Source: an uncultured Caulobacterales bacterium
Lineage (GTDB): Bacteria > Pseudomonadota > Alphaproteobacteria > Caulobacterales > Maricaulaceae
Assembly (NCBI GenBank): GCA_947503715.1
Contig: CANNER010000001.1
Span: forward strand, 620,001 to 684,000
DNA length: 64,000 nucleotides
Direction of reading: 5' to 3'
Shown piece by piece: positions 27,156 to 35,957 of the stretch; within the stretch, counting starts at the first letter, position 1, and each line of letters begins with the position of its first letter. The position numbers were made by a program, and so were the translations under genes. Under the pieces are notes generated by a model that was given only the letters and a program-made list of their open reading frames with translations, did not search any database and was not told where the DNA came from.

Positions 27156-28787
27156 ATGTTATTTTTCTCCCGCTCCAAGATTTTGATGATTTGCGGAGCC
27201 GTGCTTCTCGGGCTTTTATTTGCCATCCCGAATGCCCTCAATTCGGACACGCGGGAGAGCCTGCCGGGTATGTTCCAACGCACGATGAACCTGGGTCTCG
27301 ATCTTCAGGGCGGGGCGCATATGCTGTTGGAAGTCGACCTGACATCAGTCTTGGACCAAGCGCTGCAAAATGAACGGACGGCCATTATTGATGCGTTCCG
27401 GAATTCGGAGGACCGCCTTCGTACGGCCAGCGCACCAACGGTCAGCGGGAATAAAATTACACTGCAAATGCGGTCTGCAGAGGATGCAGACAAGGCCATG
27501 CCGCTCTTGCAGGAGCTCTCACAACCGATTGATCCGGCAAACTTGAATACGGCAAAAACAACACGTGTGACGCGGGAAGCGGACCGTGTGATCTCTGTTG
27601 AGATTACAGATGCGAATATTGAATATATTCGGAAACAGACGATTGATAAATCAATCGGCGTTCTAAGGCGGAGGATTGACCCGCAGGGGAATACTGAGCT
27701 TACACTTGCTCCCGAAGGTGACGAGCGCATCCTGCTTCAGGTTCCAGGCGCGAAAGATATCGATACGATCAAATCACGGATAAACCAATCTGCAAACCTC
27801 TCTTTCCATCTCGTCAATGAGCAGGACAGTACGAATCAGGCCGCCCTGACAGATGCGGTTCAAAATAATCGTGTTGGTATCGGGGACGTCTATTACCCTT
27901 ACTCCGAGAGTGAAGGGGCTGGTGGATTGATCGTGAATAAGCGGACGCGGATCACTGGTGATTGTCTGAAGAATTCTGCGGCGGGCCCGCATCCCGAAAG
28001 TGGCGGTGCGGTTGTTAATTTCTCTTTCAACGTGGCTTGTGCACGTGAGTTCGGGACGATGACGGCAAAGAACATCAACAAACGCTTTGCTGTCGTGCTA
28101 GATGGAAAGATCATTACCGCGCCGAATATCCGTTCTCCCATCACGGGCGGGTCGGGCTTTATTGAAGGTGGGTTCACAATGGAATCCGCGCGTGATCTGT
28201 CGCTTCTCCTTAATGCAGGTGCCCTACCGGCCAAGCTGATTATTGTCGAAGAACGGACGGTCGGTCCGGGTCTTGGACAGGACTCGATTAATGCCGGTAA
28301 GATTGCTTCGATTATCGGTTTGGCCGGTGTCGCGCTCTTTATGTGGCTCTCTTATGGCCTGCGCTTCGGCACGATTGCGAATATTGCTCTGGCGACGAAT
28401 ATTATTCTTATTGCGGGTGCGCTCTCGCTCTTTGGTTCAACGCTGACATTGCCGGGGATTGCGGGTATTATCCTGACCATTGGTATGGCGGTGGACGCGA
28501 ACGTGCTAATTTTTGAACGCATACGCGAGGAAACCTATAACGGGAAAACCCCGATTAATGCGATTGAGACTGGCTATAAGCGGTCCCTTGCGCCGATCCT
28601 GGACGCCAATATTACAACGCTGATTGCGGCGATCACCCTTTACTTCGTCGGTTCCGGACCTGTGCGCGGCTTCGCCGTGACGCTTGCCATTGGTATCGTT
28701 ATGTCGGTCTTCACCGCTGTTATCTTCGCCCGTCTGCTGACTGCAACTTGGTTGCGCGGTAAGCGGCCCAAGTCACTCCCGATTTAG
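27156..28787 (+). CDS. secD: Protein translocase subunit SecD
   Basis: A 543-residue RND-type protein: an N-terminal helix, the LGLDLQGGAHMLLEVD segment, a large periplasmic domain, then five membrane helices near the C-terminus (GLAGVALFMWLSYGLRFG to the end) with TIGMAVDANVLIFERIREE, which holds the proton-relay aspartate region. SecDF uses the proton gradient to pull preproteins out of the channel. secF follows by 10 bases. Confidence 0.97.
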   Translation: MLFFSRSKILMICGAVLLGLLFAIPNALNSDTRESLPGMFQRTMNLGLDLQGGAHMLLEVDLTSVLDQALQNERTAIIDAFRNSEDRLRTASAPTVSGNKITLQMRSAEDADKAMPLLQELSQPIDPANLNTAKTTRVTREADRVISVEITDANIEYIRKQTIDKSIGVLRRRIDPQGNTELTLAPEGDERILLQVPGAKDIDTIKSRINQSANLSFHLVNEQDSTNQAALTDAVQNNRVGIGDVYYPYSESEGAGGLIVNKRTRITGDCLKNSAAGPHPESGGAVVNFSFNVACAREFGTMTAKNINKRFAVVLDGKIITAPNIRSPITGGSGFIEGGFTMESARDLSLLLNAGALPAKLIIVEERTVGPGLGQDSINAGKIASIIGLAGVALFMWLSYGLRFGTIANIALATNIILIAGALSLFGSTLTLPGIAGIILTIGMAVDANVLIFERIREETYNGKTPINAIETGYKRSLAPILDANITTLIAAITLYFVGSGPVRGFAVTLAIGIVMSVFTAVIFARLLTATWLRGKRPKSLPI

Positions 28788-28797
28788 GATACGTCCG

Positions 28798-29772
28798 ATG
28801 AAAGATATTTCCCTCGTCCGGTTCCTGCCCATGGTGCCAAGAGTACCTTTTATTAAGGTGCGCATGATTGCAGCCGTGCTCTCCGTTTTAGCGATTATTG
28901 CATCCGTCGTTCTGTTTTCGACAAAGGGCTTGAATTATGGCATCGACTTTACGGGCGGTACAGTCATCGAATTGGATACAGGGGCGGACCCTGACATGGA
29001 CCTTATCCGATCCGTTATGAGCGATCTCGGCTATCCCGGCGCGACAGTCCAGGGAATCGAGCCTGCGGCGGGGCAACCCAATCCGCATAATTATGTCCGT
29101 GTTGGTATTCCGCTTCAATCGGAAGAGGGCGAAGCCGGCGCGCAGGCTCAGCAATTGGCCATGGTCGTTGTAACCGAGGGGTTGGAAGCTGAAATCGGTG
29201 CGTTCGAAATCCGAAATCAGGAGTCCGTTGGGTCGCAGGTTTCCGGTGAATTGCGCCAAAAGGGCCTCATGGCTGTCGGTATCGCGCTGCTCCTCGTCCT
29301 CGCCTATATCTGGTTCCGGTTTGAGTGGCAGTTTGGCCTTGGCGCGGTCATGGCTCTGTTCCATGACGTCATCCTGACCATCGGTGTTTTCAGCCTGACG
29401 CAAATCGAGTTTAACCTGTCCATCATCGCGGCGATCCTGACCATTGTCGGTTACTCGCTCAATGATACGGTGATTGTCTATGACCGAATCCGCGAGAATT
29501 TGCGCAAGTTCAAAAAGATGCCATTGCCCGAGGTTCTGAATGTTTCCATCAATGACACGCTGTCTCGGACGATTATCACGTCATTGACAACACTCCTCGC
29601 ATTGCTCGCGCTCTATATTCTCGGCGGGTCGGGTCTTCGCGGCTTTGCTTTCGCGATGATCTGGGGTGTCTTTGTCGGGACATACTCGTCTATTTTCGTC
29701 GCCTCGCCATTGCTGCTTTTGCTGAAGCTCAAGCGCGGTGCAAATACAGGCGGCGAAGTCGCAACAGTTTAA
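28798..29772 (+). CDS. secF: Protein translocase subunit SecF
   Basis: A 324-residue partner of SecD. NYGIDFTGGTVIELD is the SecF family opening after helix 1, and the C-terminal bundle contains IVGYSLNDTVIVYDRIREN (the SecF counterpart of the relay motif). Its end overlaps the convergent sodX-like gene by 4 bases. A strong hairpin with T-run lies about 190 bases further on, inside that gene. Confidence 0.97.
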   Translation: MKDISLVRFLPMVPRVPFIKVRMIAAVLSVLAIIASVVLFSTKGLNYGIDFTGGTVIELDTGADPDMDLIRSVMSDLGYPGATVQGIEPAAGQPNPHNYVRVGIPLQSEEGEAGAQAQQLAMVVVTEGLEAEIGAFEIRNQESVGSQVSGELRQKGLMAVGIALLLVLAYIWFRFEWQFGLGAVMALFHDVILTIGVFSLTQIEFNLSIIAAILTIVGYSLNDTVIVYDRIRENLRKFKKMPLPEVLNVSINDTLSRTIITSLTTLLALLALYILGGSGLRGFAFAMIWGVFVGTYSSIFVASPLLLLLKLKRGANTGGEVATV

Positions 29773-30062
29773 AGGCGCTTTATCCCTGACGGACTGATGC
29801 GCCATATGGCGCGTCCTGATATGCATGATGTCGGCGTTGCGCCTATCCGGTCTGATGACGTGCTCGCAGAGTTATCGCCGGACCACTGGCAAGAATCATT
29901 CTCCAAAACAGACAGGCGCTTGACGATCCGGCCTAACCGCTCATGTTTCAGGACATAAATAAACCCCGGTCGCAAGCGCCGGGGTTTTAACGTTAGAATA
30001 TAGTCGCCGTCTTCCAAAGTGGGGGACATTGATTGCCCCCGAACACGGATCAGGCGAGGCAT
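29769..30062 (-). CDS. sodX: S26-family peptidase, probable nickel-SOD maturation protease
   Basis: A 97-residue signal-peptidase-like protein. The nucleophile serine is S11 in VRGQSMSPTLEDGD and the general-base lysine is K48 in GRIVKRL, the Ser-Lys dyad of S26 peptidases. It lacks a membrane anchor and is far shorter than LepB. It lies 6 bases after sodN on the same strand, which is the arrangement of the dedicated protease that exposes the nickel-binding N-terminus. The last 45 residues are low in recognisable motifs. Confidence 0.8.
   Translation of the reverse strand: MPRLIRVRGQSMSPTLEDGDYILTLKPRRLRPGFIYVLKHERLGRIVKRLSVLENDSCQWSGDNSASTSSDRIGATPTSCISGRAIWRISPSGIKRL
29961..29988 (+). terminator. 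Probable terminator of yajC-secDF, inside the antisense of sodX
   Basis: AAACCCCGG and CCGGGGTTTT pair in a perfect 9-bp stem with a 9-base loop. It lies about 190 bases beyond the secF stop and within the coding region of the oppositely oriented sodX gene. The T-run is short, and bidirectional action is possible. Confidence 0.5.
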
Positions 30063-30068
30063 GACGGC

Positions 30069-30560
30069 CTAGAGATCAGGTTCGACAACTTCGACATTCG
30101 GCGCATAAGGCGTTGTGACCATCTTGGTCTTCACGCCTTTGGAGGCCCAGAAGATTTCCGAGAACGTATTCGCAGCCGCAACAAGTTTCTCGCCATCTTC
30201 GCGGTGAAGGTCTTGTTTGACGGCGGAACCGGCCAGCATGATGGCATGCGCGGCTTCGTGACATTTCACCATGTCTTCCTGATTTTTTGGCTTCATGAAA
30301 TCGCCCCAGATGATGCGTGTCTGGTGCTTGCAGTTTTCAGCCATTTCTTCTTTTTTTGCCGTGTTACGGGCAACTTGCATAGTGAAGGCTGTCTCGGACA
30401 GACCTTTGTCTTTCAGGCCGAGAAGGATGTCGATTTGGCGTAGAGCGGAGACAGCGTAATAGGTAACGATGCGGGCGTCATAAATACCGCAGGGAATATC
30501 GCAATGCGCGTCGGCTGTGTCGAGCTGTGAGTCAAATTTTGAAATAATATTGTGCAACAT
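30069..30560 (-). CDS. sodN: Nickel-containing superoxide dismutase
   Basis: A 163-residue NiSOD. The nickel hook HCDIPCGIYD lies at residues 19-28; H19, C20 and C24 are the metal ligands once the 18-residue propeptide is removed so that H19 becomes the N-terminus. The helical bundle follows (IWGDFMKPKNQEDMVKCHEAAHAIMLAG is near the middle). The enzyme dismutates superoxide and is found mainly in actinobacteria, cyanobacteria and some marine proteobacteria. The protease gene next to it (6 bases) fits the required maturation. Confidence 0.94.
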   Translation of the reverse strand: MLHNIISKFDSQLDTADAHCDIPCGIYDARIVTYYAVSALRQIDILLGLKDKGLSETAFTMQVARNTAKKEEMAENCKHQTRIIWGDFMKPKNQEDMVKCHEAAHAIMLAGSAVKQDLHREDGEKLVAAANTFSEIFWASKGVKTKMVTTPYAPNVEVVEPDL

Positions 30561-30572
30561 GATCGGCTCTCC

Positions 30573-30770
30573 TTACGCTTTGCGGCGTTTGATGATGTAG
30601 GCAACAGTGACAAGCGCGACGAGCGCGAGAATCGTTCCGCCGCTGTGAATCGGGCTGCTGAGCCAGTGCGTGATTTCAGTCATAACGCTTTTGCCATGTG
30701 CGCCGGTATGCGCCGCGGCGGGCGTTGCGAGGGCGACGGCTGCCAACCCTGTGAGAAGTGTACGTGTCAT
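30573..30770 (-). CDS. Small secreted/membrane protein of the nickel-SOD operon, HupE-like N-terminus
   Basis: A 65-residue protein with a signal peptide cleaved after TPAAA, leaving a mature N-terminus HTGAHGKS, then HWLSSPIHSGG and a single C-terminal membrane helix ending IIKRRKA. The His-Thr-Gly start and following PIHSGG recall the N-terminus of HupE/UreJ nickel permeases, but the six-helix permease body is absent. I start at 30770 (AAAGGA 6 bases upstream); a longer frame from 30923 overlaps the divergent gene. It precedes sodN by 12 bases. Function unknown; nickel handling is an inference. Confidence 0.7.
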   Translation of the reverse strand: MTRTLLTGLAAVALATPAAAHTGAHGKSVMTEITHWLSSPIHSGGTILALVALVTVAYIIKRRKA

Positions 30771-30885
30771 AAAACGTCCTTTCGTGAACCAATGAAGAGT
30801 ATTCCTCTTATGAACAGGCATAAGCAGATTGCCAAACCGCATCAAGCCGCGCAAAGGGTTGGCGCGTAGAAACTTGTTCTTGGTT

Positions 30886-31644
30886 ATGACAGACTTACTC
30901 CCTACAACTTTACAGGCCCTCAAATCCGCTGACCCCGATAGGTACCGTGCCGCCTTAATGGCGGAGGAACAGGGACGTCGGGATTTGTTGACGCTATATG
31001 CTTTTCATTACGAGTTGGCGAAGGTGCCGGATGTGACAACGGAGCCGATGCTGGGCGAAATCCGCTATCAATGGTGGCGGGATGCCGTGGACGAGATTTA
31101 CGGCGAGGGAGAGGTCAGGCGGCACGAGGTCTCGACCCTGTTGTCTGAAATGGTCAAGCGCCGAGATATTCCCCGATTCTGGATAGACCGGTTGATTGAC
31201 GGGCGTGCGCGGGATCTCGACCCGCGTCCTTTTGCCGATCTGGAGGAAGCGCGTGAATATTGCCGTCAGACCTCCGGCATCTTGATACAGATCGCGGCGA
31301 AGACACTCGGCGCGGATGCGGGTGAGGGCGTGTTGAAAGCGGGCGAGGCGTGGGGCCTGACCGGATTGGCGCGGGCCTATGGATATTATCATGACCGGAT
31401 GCTGTCTGAATTGAAGTTCGAAGATTTGGTGAAGGTGGCGGGGAACGCTCATGGTGAGGCGAGGGCACAACTTGCGCAGAGTCCGGCGGAGATATTTCCC
31501 GCCATCGCCTATGCCGCCCTGATACCCGGATTTGTGAAACGCCTGTCAAAATCCGGTTTCGACCCAAAGGTTGAAAAAGTTGACTACAGCCCGGTCGCCA
31601 AGCAGGCTCGCCTCATGATGGCGGGATTGCGGGGGAAGATATGA
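30886..31644 (+). CDS. Squalene/phytoene synthase family protein (NDUFAF6-like)
   Basis: A 252-residue member of the isoprenoid synthase fold family. The LLTLYAFHYELAKVPD and LGEIRYQWWRDAVDEI segments are typical of the NDUFAF6-like branch. The two Asp-rich motifs of true synthases are missing here: ELAKVPD stands where CrtB has DDVID, and GLARAYGYYHD where CrtB has the second. It is thus probably not a prenyl synthase. Eukaryotic NDUFAF6 helps assemble respiratory complex I; that role here is only an analogy. The start at 30886 gives the family N-terminus. Confidence 0.8.
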   Translation: MTDLLPTTLQALKSADPDRYRAALMAEEQGRRDLLTLYAFHYELAKVPDVTTEPMLGEIRYQWWRDAVDEIYGEGEVRRHEVSTLLSEMVKRRDIPRFWIDRLIDGRARDLDPRPFADLEEAREYCRQTSGILIQIAAKTLGADAGEGVLKAGEAWGLTGLARAYGYYHDRMLSELKFEDLVKVAGNAHGEARAQLAQSPAEIFPAIAYAALIPGFVKRLSKSGFDPKVEKVDYSPVAKQARLMMAGLRGKI

Positions 31645-33365
31645 GTTTTCTGAAACGACTGGGCGGACGGTTGCCGGATTTCGGCGAGGTCGTGAAACGG
31701 TTTCCTGTCGCGACAGTCATCATGGCATTGTTCACGCTCTGGCTGATTTATGAGAATTTTCGGTCCACATGGTTTGACGACGATTACATTTTCGGCGCTT
31801 TCATCCTGTCCGGCTATGTCGCGGTTATTCTCCGTCTCATCGGAGAGGTTCGGGCGTGGGCTTTTGCCAAGACAACCCTGATCCAGATTGTTCTGGCCGG
31901 CATAGCTTTCGGTCTCGCGGCATTCGGAGAGAGGTTGGGGTTCAACATTCCCATGGCTGTGGCCGCAGCGATTCTCTTTCTCGGCAATGCTAGCCTCTGG
32001 CGGTTGTCTCGCGATGATATGCGGGTCTGGAATTTCACGCAGAAACTCTGGACCGGCGCGATTTTTGCGACTGTGGGGTCGATTATATTTGTGGCGGGCG
32101 TGTTCGCCATCACCTCCGCGCTAAGTATTCTGTTCGATATCAGAGTCGATAATCTGACCGAGGATATTATTATCCCGATTGGGCTGGGTTTCCTCGCCCC
32201 GCTCTACTGGCTGGGCACTTTGCCGAAGACGGATGCGCCGGAAGGGATCGAGGCGTTATCTTTCGAAGCACGGGCGCTGTCTTTTCTCGGGACTTGGATG
32301 CTCGCGCCCTTGCTCTGTATCTACGCGCTGATTGTGCTGGCCTATGGCATCAAAATCCTGGTGCAATGGGATTTTCCAAAAGGCGAAATCGCGACGCTCG
32401 TCACGCCATTTCTTGGTATTGGAATGCTGGTCTGGTTGATGTTGACGCCGGAAATATTGAACAAGAACGGTTTTGTGAGGTTCTATCGCAAGGTCTGGCA
32501 TTGGGTCATGATTCCTGCGGCCATTATGCTCGGCCTTGCTGTTTTCGTGCGAGTGGGAGCTTACGGATATACGGTCGACCGCCTGTTCCTGATGCTCGTT
32601 TTCGTGTGGGCCCTTATCCAAGGTCTGTCCTTCACGGTTATGCCACGTGCCGCGCGTGACATTCGAATTCCGACAGGCTTTGCAGCTATTTTATTGGCCA
32701 TCGGGGCGGTCATTGCAGAGCCGCTCTCTGTGCGCAGCCAGTTTAACAGCGCAATGGAGGCGAAGCAGAAGCTTCCTGAATTCACGGCAGAGAATTTGAA
32801 AAACAATCCGGACGTTGCGAAGCAATTTCTGGGCGGTGTCGAATATCTGATCAAGGCTGAAGACGAGGCAAGGTTCAAAACTCTCCTGCCAAATTACGAC
32901 ATGCCGAAATGGATTTATTCTGACGAGTGGCGGACGATCAAAACGGAACTTGGGCTTAATGAAGTCGGAGAAGAGCTCCCTTACAGGACCGCCTATTCCA
33001 TCCGTTTCGAAGGGCCGTTGGATATTCCAGAAAATAACCGCTTCTTTGGACCCTACAAAATCACCCTGTCAGAGAATAATGACCGCATTTTCGAAGATAG
33101 CATCATTCAGGTGAAGAACGGGTTTGAAGCTACATTTGACGTCGGGGAGCGGACATATATCGTGGATTTCGGAGGGATTTTCGACAGCGCCGATCTTCGG
33201 GGTGGAAATAGTTCCAGCGAGAATATTCAAATTCCGGTGCAACCCGTCAGGGCGACTGATGGGACGGAGGCGGCACTGCTCATCCTGAGCGGATATTTTG
33301 CAGATTACAGGGAGGATAATATTCGGGATGCGAATGTGGAAATCGCCCTCATCGTTCCAAACTAG
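31641..33365 (+). CDS. DUF4153 family membrane protein
   Basis: A 574-residue protein. The N-terminal two thirds contain about ten membrane helices with [20 protein letters not shown] and the downstream [15 protein letters not shown] stretch characteristic of DUF4153. The last third (about 380-574) is soluble and probably extracytoplasmic, not seen in every family member. The function of DUF4153 is unknown. It overlaps the preceding gene by 4 bases and ends convergently on trmFO (4-base overlap). Confidence 0.8.
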   Translation: MSFLKRLGGRLPDFGEVVKRFPVATVIMALFTLWLIYENFRSTWFDDDYIFGAFILSGYVAVILRLIGEVRAWAFAKTTLIQIVLAGIAFGLAAFGERLGFNIPMAVAAAILFLGNASLWRLSRDDMRVWNFTQKLWTGAIFATVGSIIFVAGVFAITSALSILFDIRVDNLTEDIIIPIGLGFLAPLYWLGTLPKTDAPEGIEALSFEARALSFLGTWMLAPLLCIYALIVLAYGIKILVQWDFPKGEIATLVTPFLGIGMLVWLMLTPEILNKNGFVRFYRKVWHWVMIPAAIMLGLAVFVRVGAYGYTVDRLFLMLVFVWALIQGLSFTVMPRAARDIRIPTGFAAILLAIGAVIAEPLSVRSQFNSAMEAKQKLPEFTAENLKNNPDVAKQFLGGVEYLIKAEDEARFKTLLPNYDMPKWIYSDEWRTIKTELGLNEVGEELPYRTAYSIRFEGPLDIPENNRFFGPYKITLSENNDRIFEDSIIQVKNGFEATFDVGERTYIVDFGGIFDSADLRGGNSSSENIQIPVQPVRATDGTEAALLILSGYFADYREDNIRDANVEIALIVPN

Positions 33366-34765
33366 GCCGCTTTCACCCAGGGCTTTATATCCTCCAACGC
33401 CCGCGCGGCGAGGAGGCTCTTGCGGTATCGCGTCTTGTCCTTGCCGCGACGCCGCTTGCCGTTGAGCTTCGGATAGACGATCTCGCCCTCAATTGGCGGG
33501 AAGAGGCCGAAATTGACATTCATCGGTTGGAACTTGGCTTTCGGTCCCGTCATGTATCCGCCCGTAACATGTTCCACGAGGGAGCCGAGTGCCGTCGTCA
33601 GGGGCGGGGCCGCAACCTTTTCACCGCGCGCCTGTGCCGCCGCCATACGGCCTGTAATCATACCGAGCGCGGCACTTTCGACATAACCCTCAACGCCCAT
33701 GATCTGACCGGCAAAACGGATGTCAGGACGGGATTTGAGTTGCAGGTCCTTGTTCAGCAGGACTGGTGAATTAATGAATGTATTTCGGTGAATACCGCCA
33801 AGTCTTGCGAAGACAGCCTTCTCCAATCCGGGAATAGTGCGCAGTATTTCTGTCTGCGCGCCATATTTCATCTTCGTCTGGAATCCGACCATATTATAGA
33901 GCGTGCCGAGCGCATTATCCTGACGCAGTTGAACAATCGCATGGGCTTTCACCGTCGGATTATGCGGGTTGGTCAGGCCGACAGGCTTCATCGGACCCCA
34001 ACGCAAAGTCTCTGAGCCGCGTTCGGCCATGACTTCGATGGGCAGGCAGCTCTCGAAATAAGGCGTGTTCTTCTCAAATTCCTTGAACTCAGTTTTTTCC
34101 GAATTCACGAGTGCTTCGATAAAGGCCTCATATTGATCTTTGTCGAGCGGGCAGTTGATATAATCCGCCCCGTCGCCGCCCGGACCTTTTTTGTCATAGC
34201 GCGATTGCATCCAGGCTTTATCGAAGTCGATGGAGTCCTTGTAAATGATCGGCGCGATGGCGTCGAAGAAGGCGAGGGAGTCTTCGCCCGTTTCGGCCAG
34301 AATGGCTTCGGCGAGGGATGGCGCAGTCAGCGGTCCCGTCGCTATAATCGTGTTTTCCCAATGCTTCGGCGGCAGGCCTTTAACCTCGCCATATTCAATC
34401 GTGACGAGCGGGTGCGCATGAAGAATCGTCGTGACGGCCTCGGAAAACGCATTTCGGTCGACGGCCAATGCGCCGCCCGCGGGCAGTTTTGTCATATCGC
34501 CCATCCCCATGATGAGGGAACCGGCCATCCGCATTTCTTCATGCAAAACCCCGACCGCATTCCCCGTTTTGTCATCTGACCGGAAGGAATTGGAGCAAAC
34601 GAGTTCCGCAAACCCACCCGTCTCATGCGCATCCGTCATGCGCGTCGGTCGCATTTCATGGAGCACTACAGGCACACCGCGCGACACACATTGCCAAGCA
34701 GCTTCCGAGCCGGCGAGGCCCGCGCCGATGATGTGAACGGGTTTGATATCGGATTTATTTGCCAT
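33362..34765 (-). CDS. trmFO: Folate-dependent tRNA (uracil-54-C5-)-methyltransferase
   Basis: A 467-residue flavoprotein with an N-terminal FAD-binding motif ([13 protein letters not shown]) and the conserved [19 protein letters not shown] and MEGRxxF-type [12 protein letters not shown] segments. TrmFO methylates U54 of tRNA using methylenetetrahydrofolate, unlike E. coli TrmA which uses S-adenosylmethionine. It is widespread in alphaproteobacteria. C-terminal [15 protein letters not shown] is basic and may contact RNA. Confidence 0.94.
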   Translation of the reverse strand: MANKSDIKPVHIIGAGLAGSEAAWQCVSRGVPVVLHEMRPTRMTDAHETGGFAELVCSNSFRSDDKTGNAVGVLHEEMRMAGSLIMGMGDMTKLPAGGALAVDRNAFSEAVTTILHAHPLVTIEYGEVKGLPPKHWENTIIATGPLTAPSLAEAILAETGEDSLAFFDAIAPIIYKDSIDFDKAWMQSRYDKKGPGGDGADYINCPLDKDQYEAFIEALVNSEKTEFKEFEKNTPYFESCLPIEVMAERGSETLRWGPMKPVGLTNPHNPTVKAHAIVQLRQDNALGTLYNMVGFQTKMKYGAQTEILRTIPGLEKAVFARLGGIHRNTFINSPVLLNKDLQLKSRPDIRFAGQIMGVEGYVESAALGMITGRMAAAQARGEKVAAPPLTTALGSLVEHVTGGYMTGPKAKFQPMNVNFGLFPPIEGEIVYPKLNGKRRRGKDKTRYRKSLLAARALEDIKPWVKAA

Positions 34766-35072
34766 GGGCGTGACCTAAGCAAAGACGCCTGTTTTCGCAA
34801 TGGCGTAAGACTGTGTTTAACTGAAAATTCTGCCCATAAAGTCACTTCGAAAGTAAGCGGAGATATAAGAAACTAGAGAGGTCCAGACCATAGTGCTAGC
34901 GCTTGGCCTAGTCCCCCTTATTGGCTGTGAGAACTACAATTCTTGTTCTTCTTTCTGAATTTTTATGGCTCAAGATTGTGGTTTGCCTGCTGGTTTTTAA
35001 CCCTATTTCAAAGTCTTATTTCAACATTGATTTTCCATGGCCCCAGCATGTTTGAGTTGGGGCGGGAAGAAA
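34766..35072. other. Intergenic stretch upstream of TadG remnant
   Basis: About 300 bases, AT-rich compared with its surroundings. I see no gene, tRNA or strong repeat. It presumably holds promoters for trmFO (reading left) and for the tadG-like remnant (reading right), but I cannot place a -35/-10 pair with confidence. Confidence 0.4.
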
Positions 35073-35649
35073 GTGTTAGATAGTTTTATAAAAAATGAGG
35101 CAGGTTCCGTTGCTGCGCCGCTCGTCATTTGTTCTTTTGCGATCATTGTCGCGCTTGCGGCGGGCGCAGACAATACACTCTGGAAATCACAGCAAAGTAA
35201 ACTTCAAGATGCCGCCGATAGTGCATCAATCAGCGGTGCGATCATGCTGGGCAGTGGTGGGCGCAATGTTGAGAAAAGCTCAAAAGCTCAAGCCCGGACA
35301 TTCGCTGAAGATGTAATTGAAAGAACTTTGAATGGTTTTTAAGAGTGAAGCGACCGTAGATGCGGAAGCGGAAACTGTTCAGGTTAATTTATCTGTTGAA
35401 GTTCCAAGAATTTTTGCAGGAATCATTATGGATTCCAATCCGCGTATAAGTGTTTCCTCCGTCTCTAAAATTGTCCGCAATGATATTTACTGCGTTTATG
35501 CGTTAAACCCCACTGCCTCAGGCGCGATTGATGGTAATGGTAACGCCATTCTTCAGGGCGATATTTGCTCGATTTATACCGCGTCATCCTCGGCCTCGCC
35601 GACTACGAATTCCGGCGCGATTTTCATTTTCGCAGGACTATCTGATTAG
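35073..35649 (+). pseudogene. TadG/TadE-like Flp pilus assembly protein, frameshifted and truncated
   Basis: From a GTG at 35073 (GGGAAG upstream) the protein runs FIKNEAGSVAAPLVICS with a membrane helix and QSKLQDAADSASISGA, the standard TadE/G-like N-terminus. It stops at 35342. Removing one T from the T5 run at about 35337-35341 gives an uninterrupted join, ERTLNGF-KSEATVDAEAE, to the second half, which has the TadG pattern (DIYCVYALNPTASGAIDGNG) and stops at 35649. An intact TadG is usually several hundred residues long, so the gene is also cut short. I call it broken rather than two genes; a programmed slip at the T-run is the other possibility. Confidence 0.7.
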
Positions 35650-35880
35650 ATGAATGGCAGCACGACGATTTCTATTTTCAATCCGACACAAACCGGGCAA
35701 ATCGACGTCACACAAAAAATGCTGACCATGCTCAATGAGTTGGAAAAAGCGCATATCTACATCGCTGAGCTGAACGAGGATAAGAAGGCACTAGCACAGG
35801 CCTTGGAGACCGATCGCCAGAGCCGCGAAGCTATTTTATCACGGCTTGAAGTTTTGGAGGCGAGATTGTCGGAGAAGTAA
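35650..35880 (+). CDS. Small coiled-coil protein
   Basis: A 76-residue protein beginning directly after the TadG-remnant stop (TAG|ATG). Residues about 22-74 look like one continuous coiled coil (MLTMLNELEKAHIYIAELNE, then LSRLEVLEARLSEK). There is an AGGA 14 bases before the ATG. I do not recognise it. Whether it is a real gene or the reused tail of the damaged tadG cannot be told. Confidence 0.5.
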   Translation: MNGSTTISIFNPTQTGQIDVTQKMLTMLNELEKAHIYIAELNEDKKALAQALETDRQSREAILSRLEVLEARLSEK

Positions 35881-35957
35881 TGGTCACGAGAAGAAAGGTG
35901 CCTTTGATTGCTAGATGAAAGTCATCTACGGTTTCAAAAACAAGACGGGACCTGACG

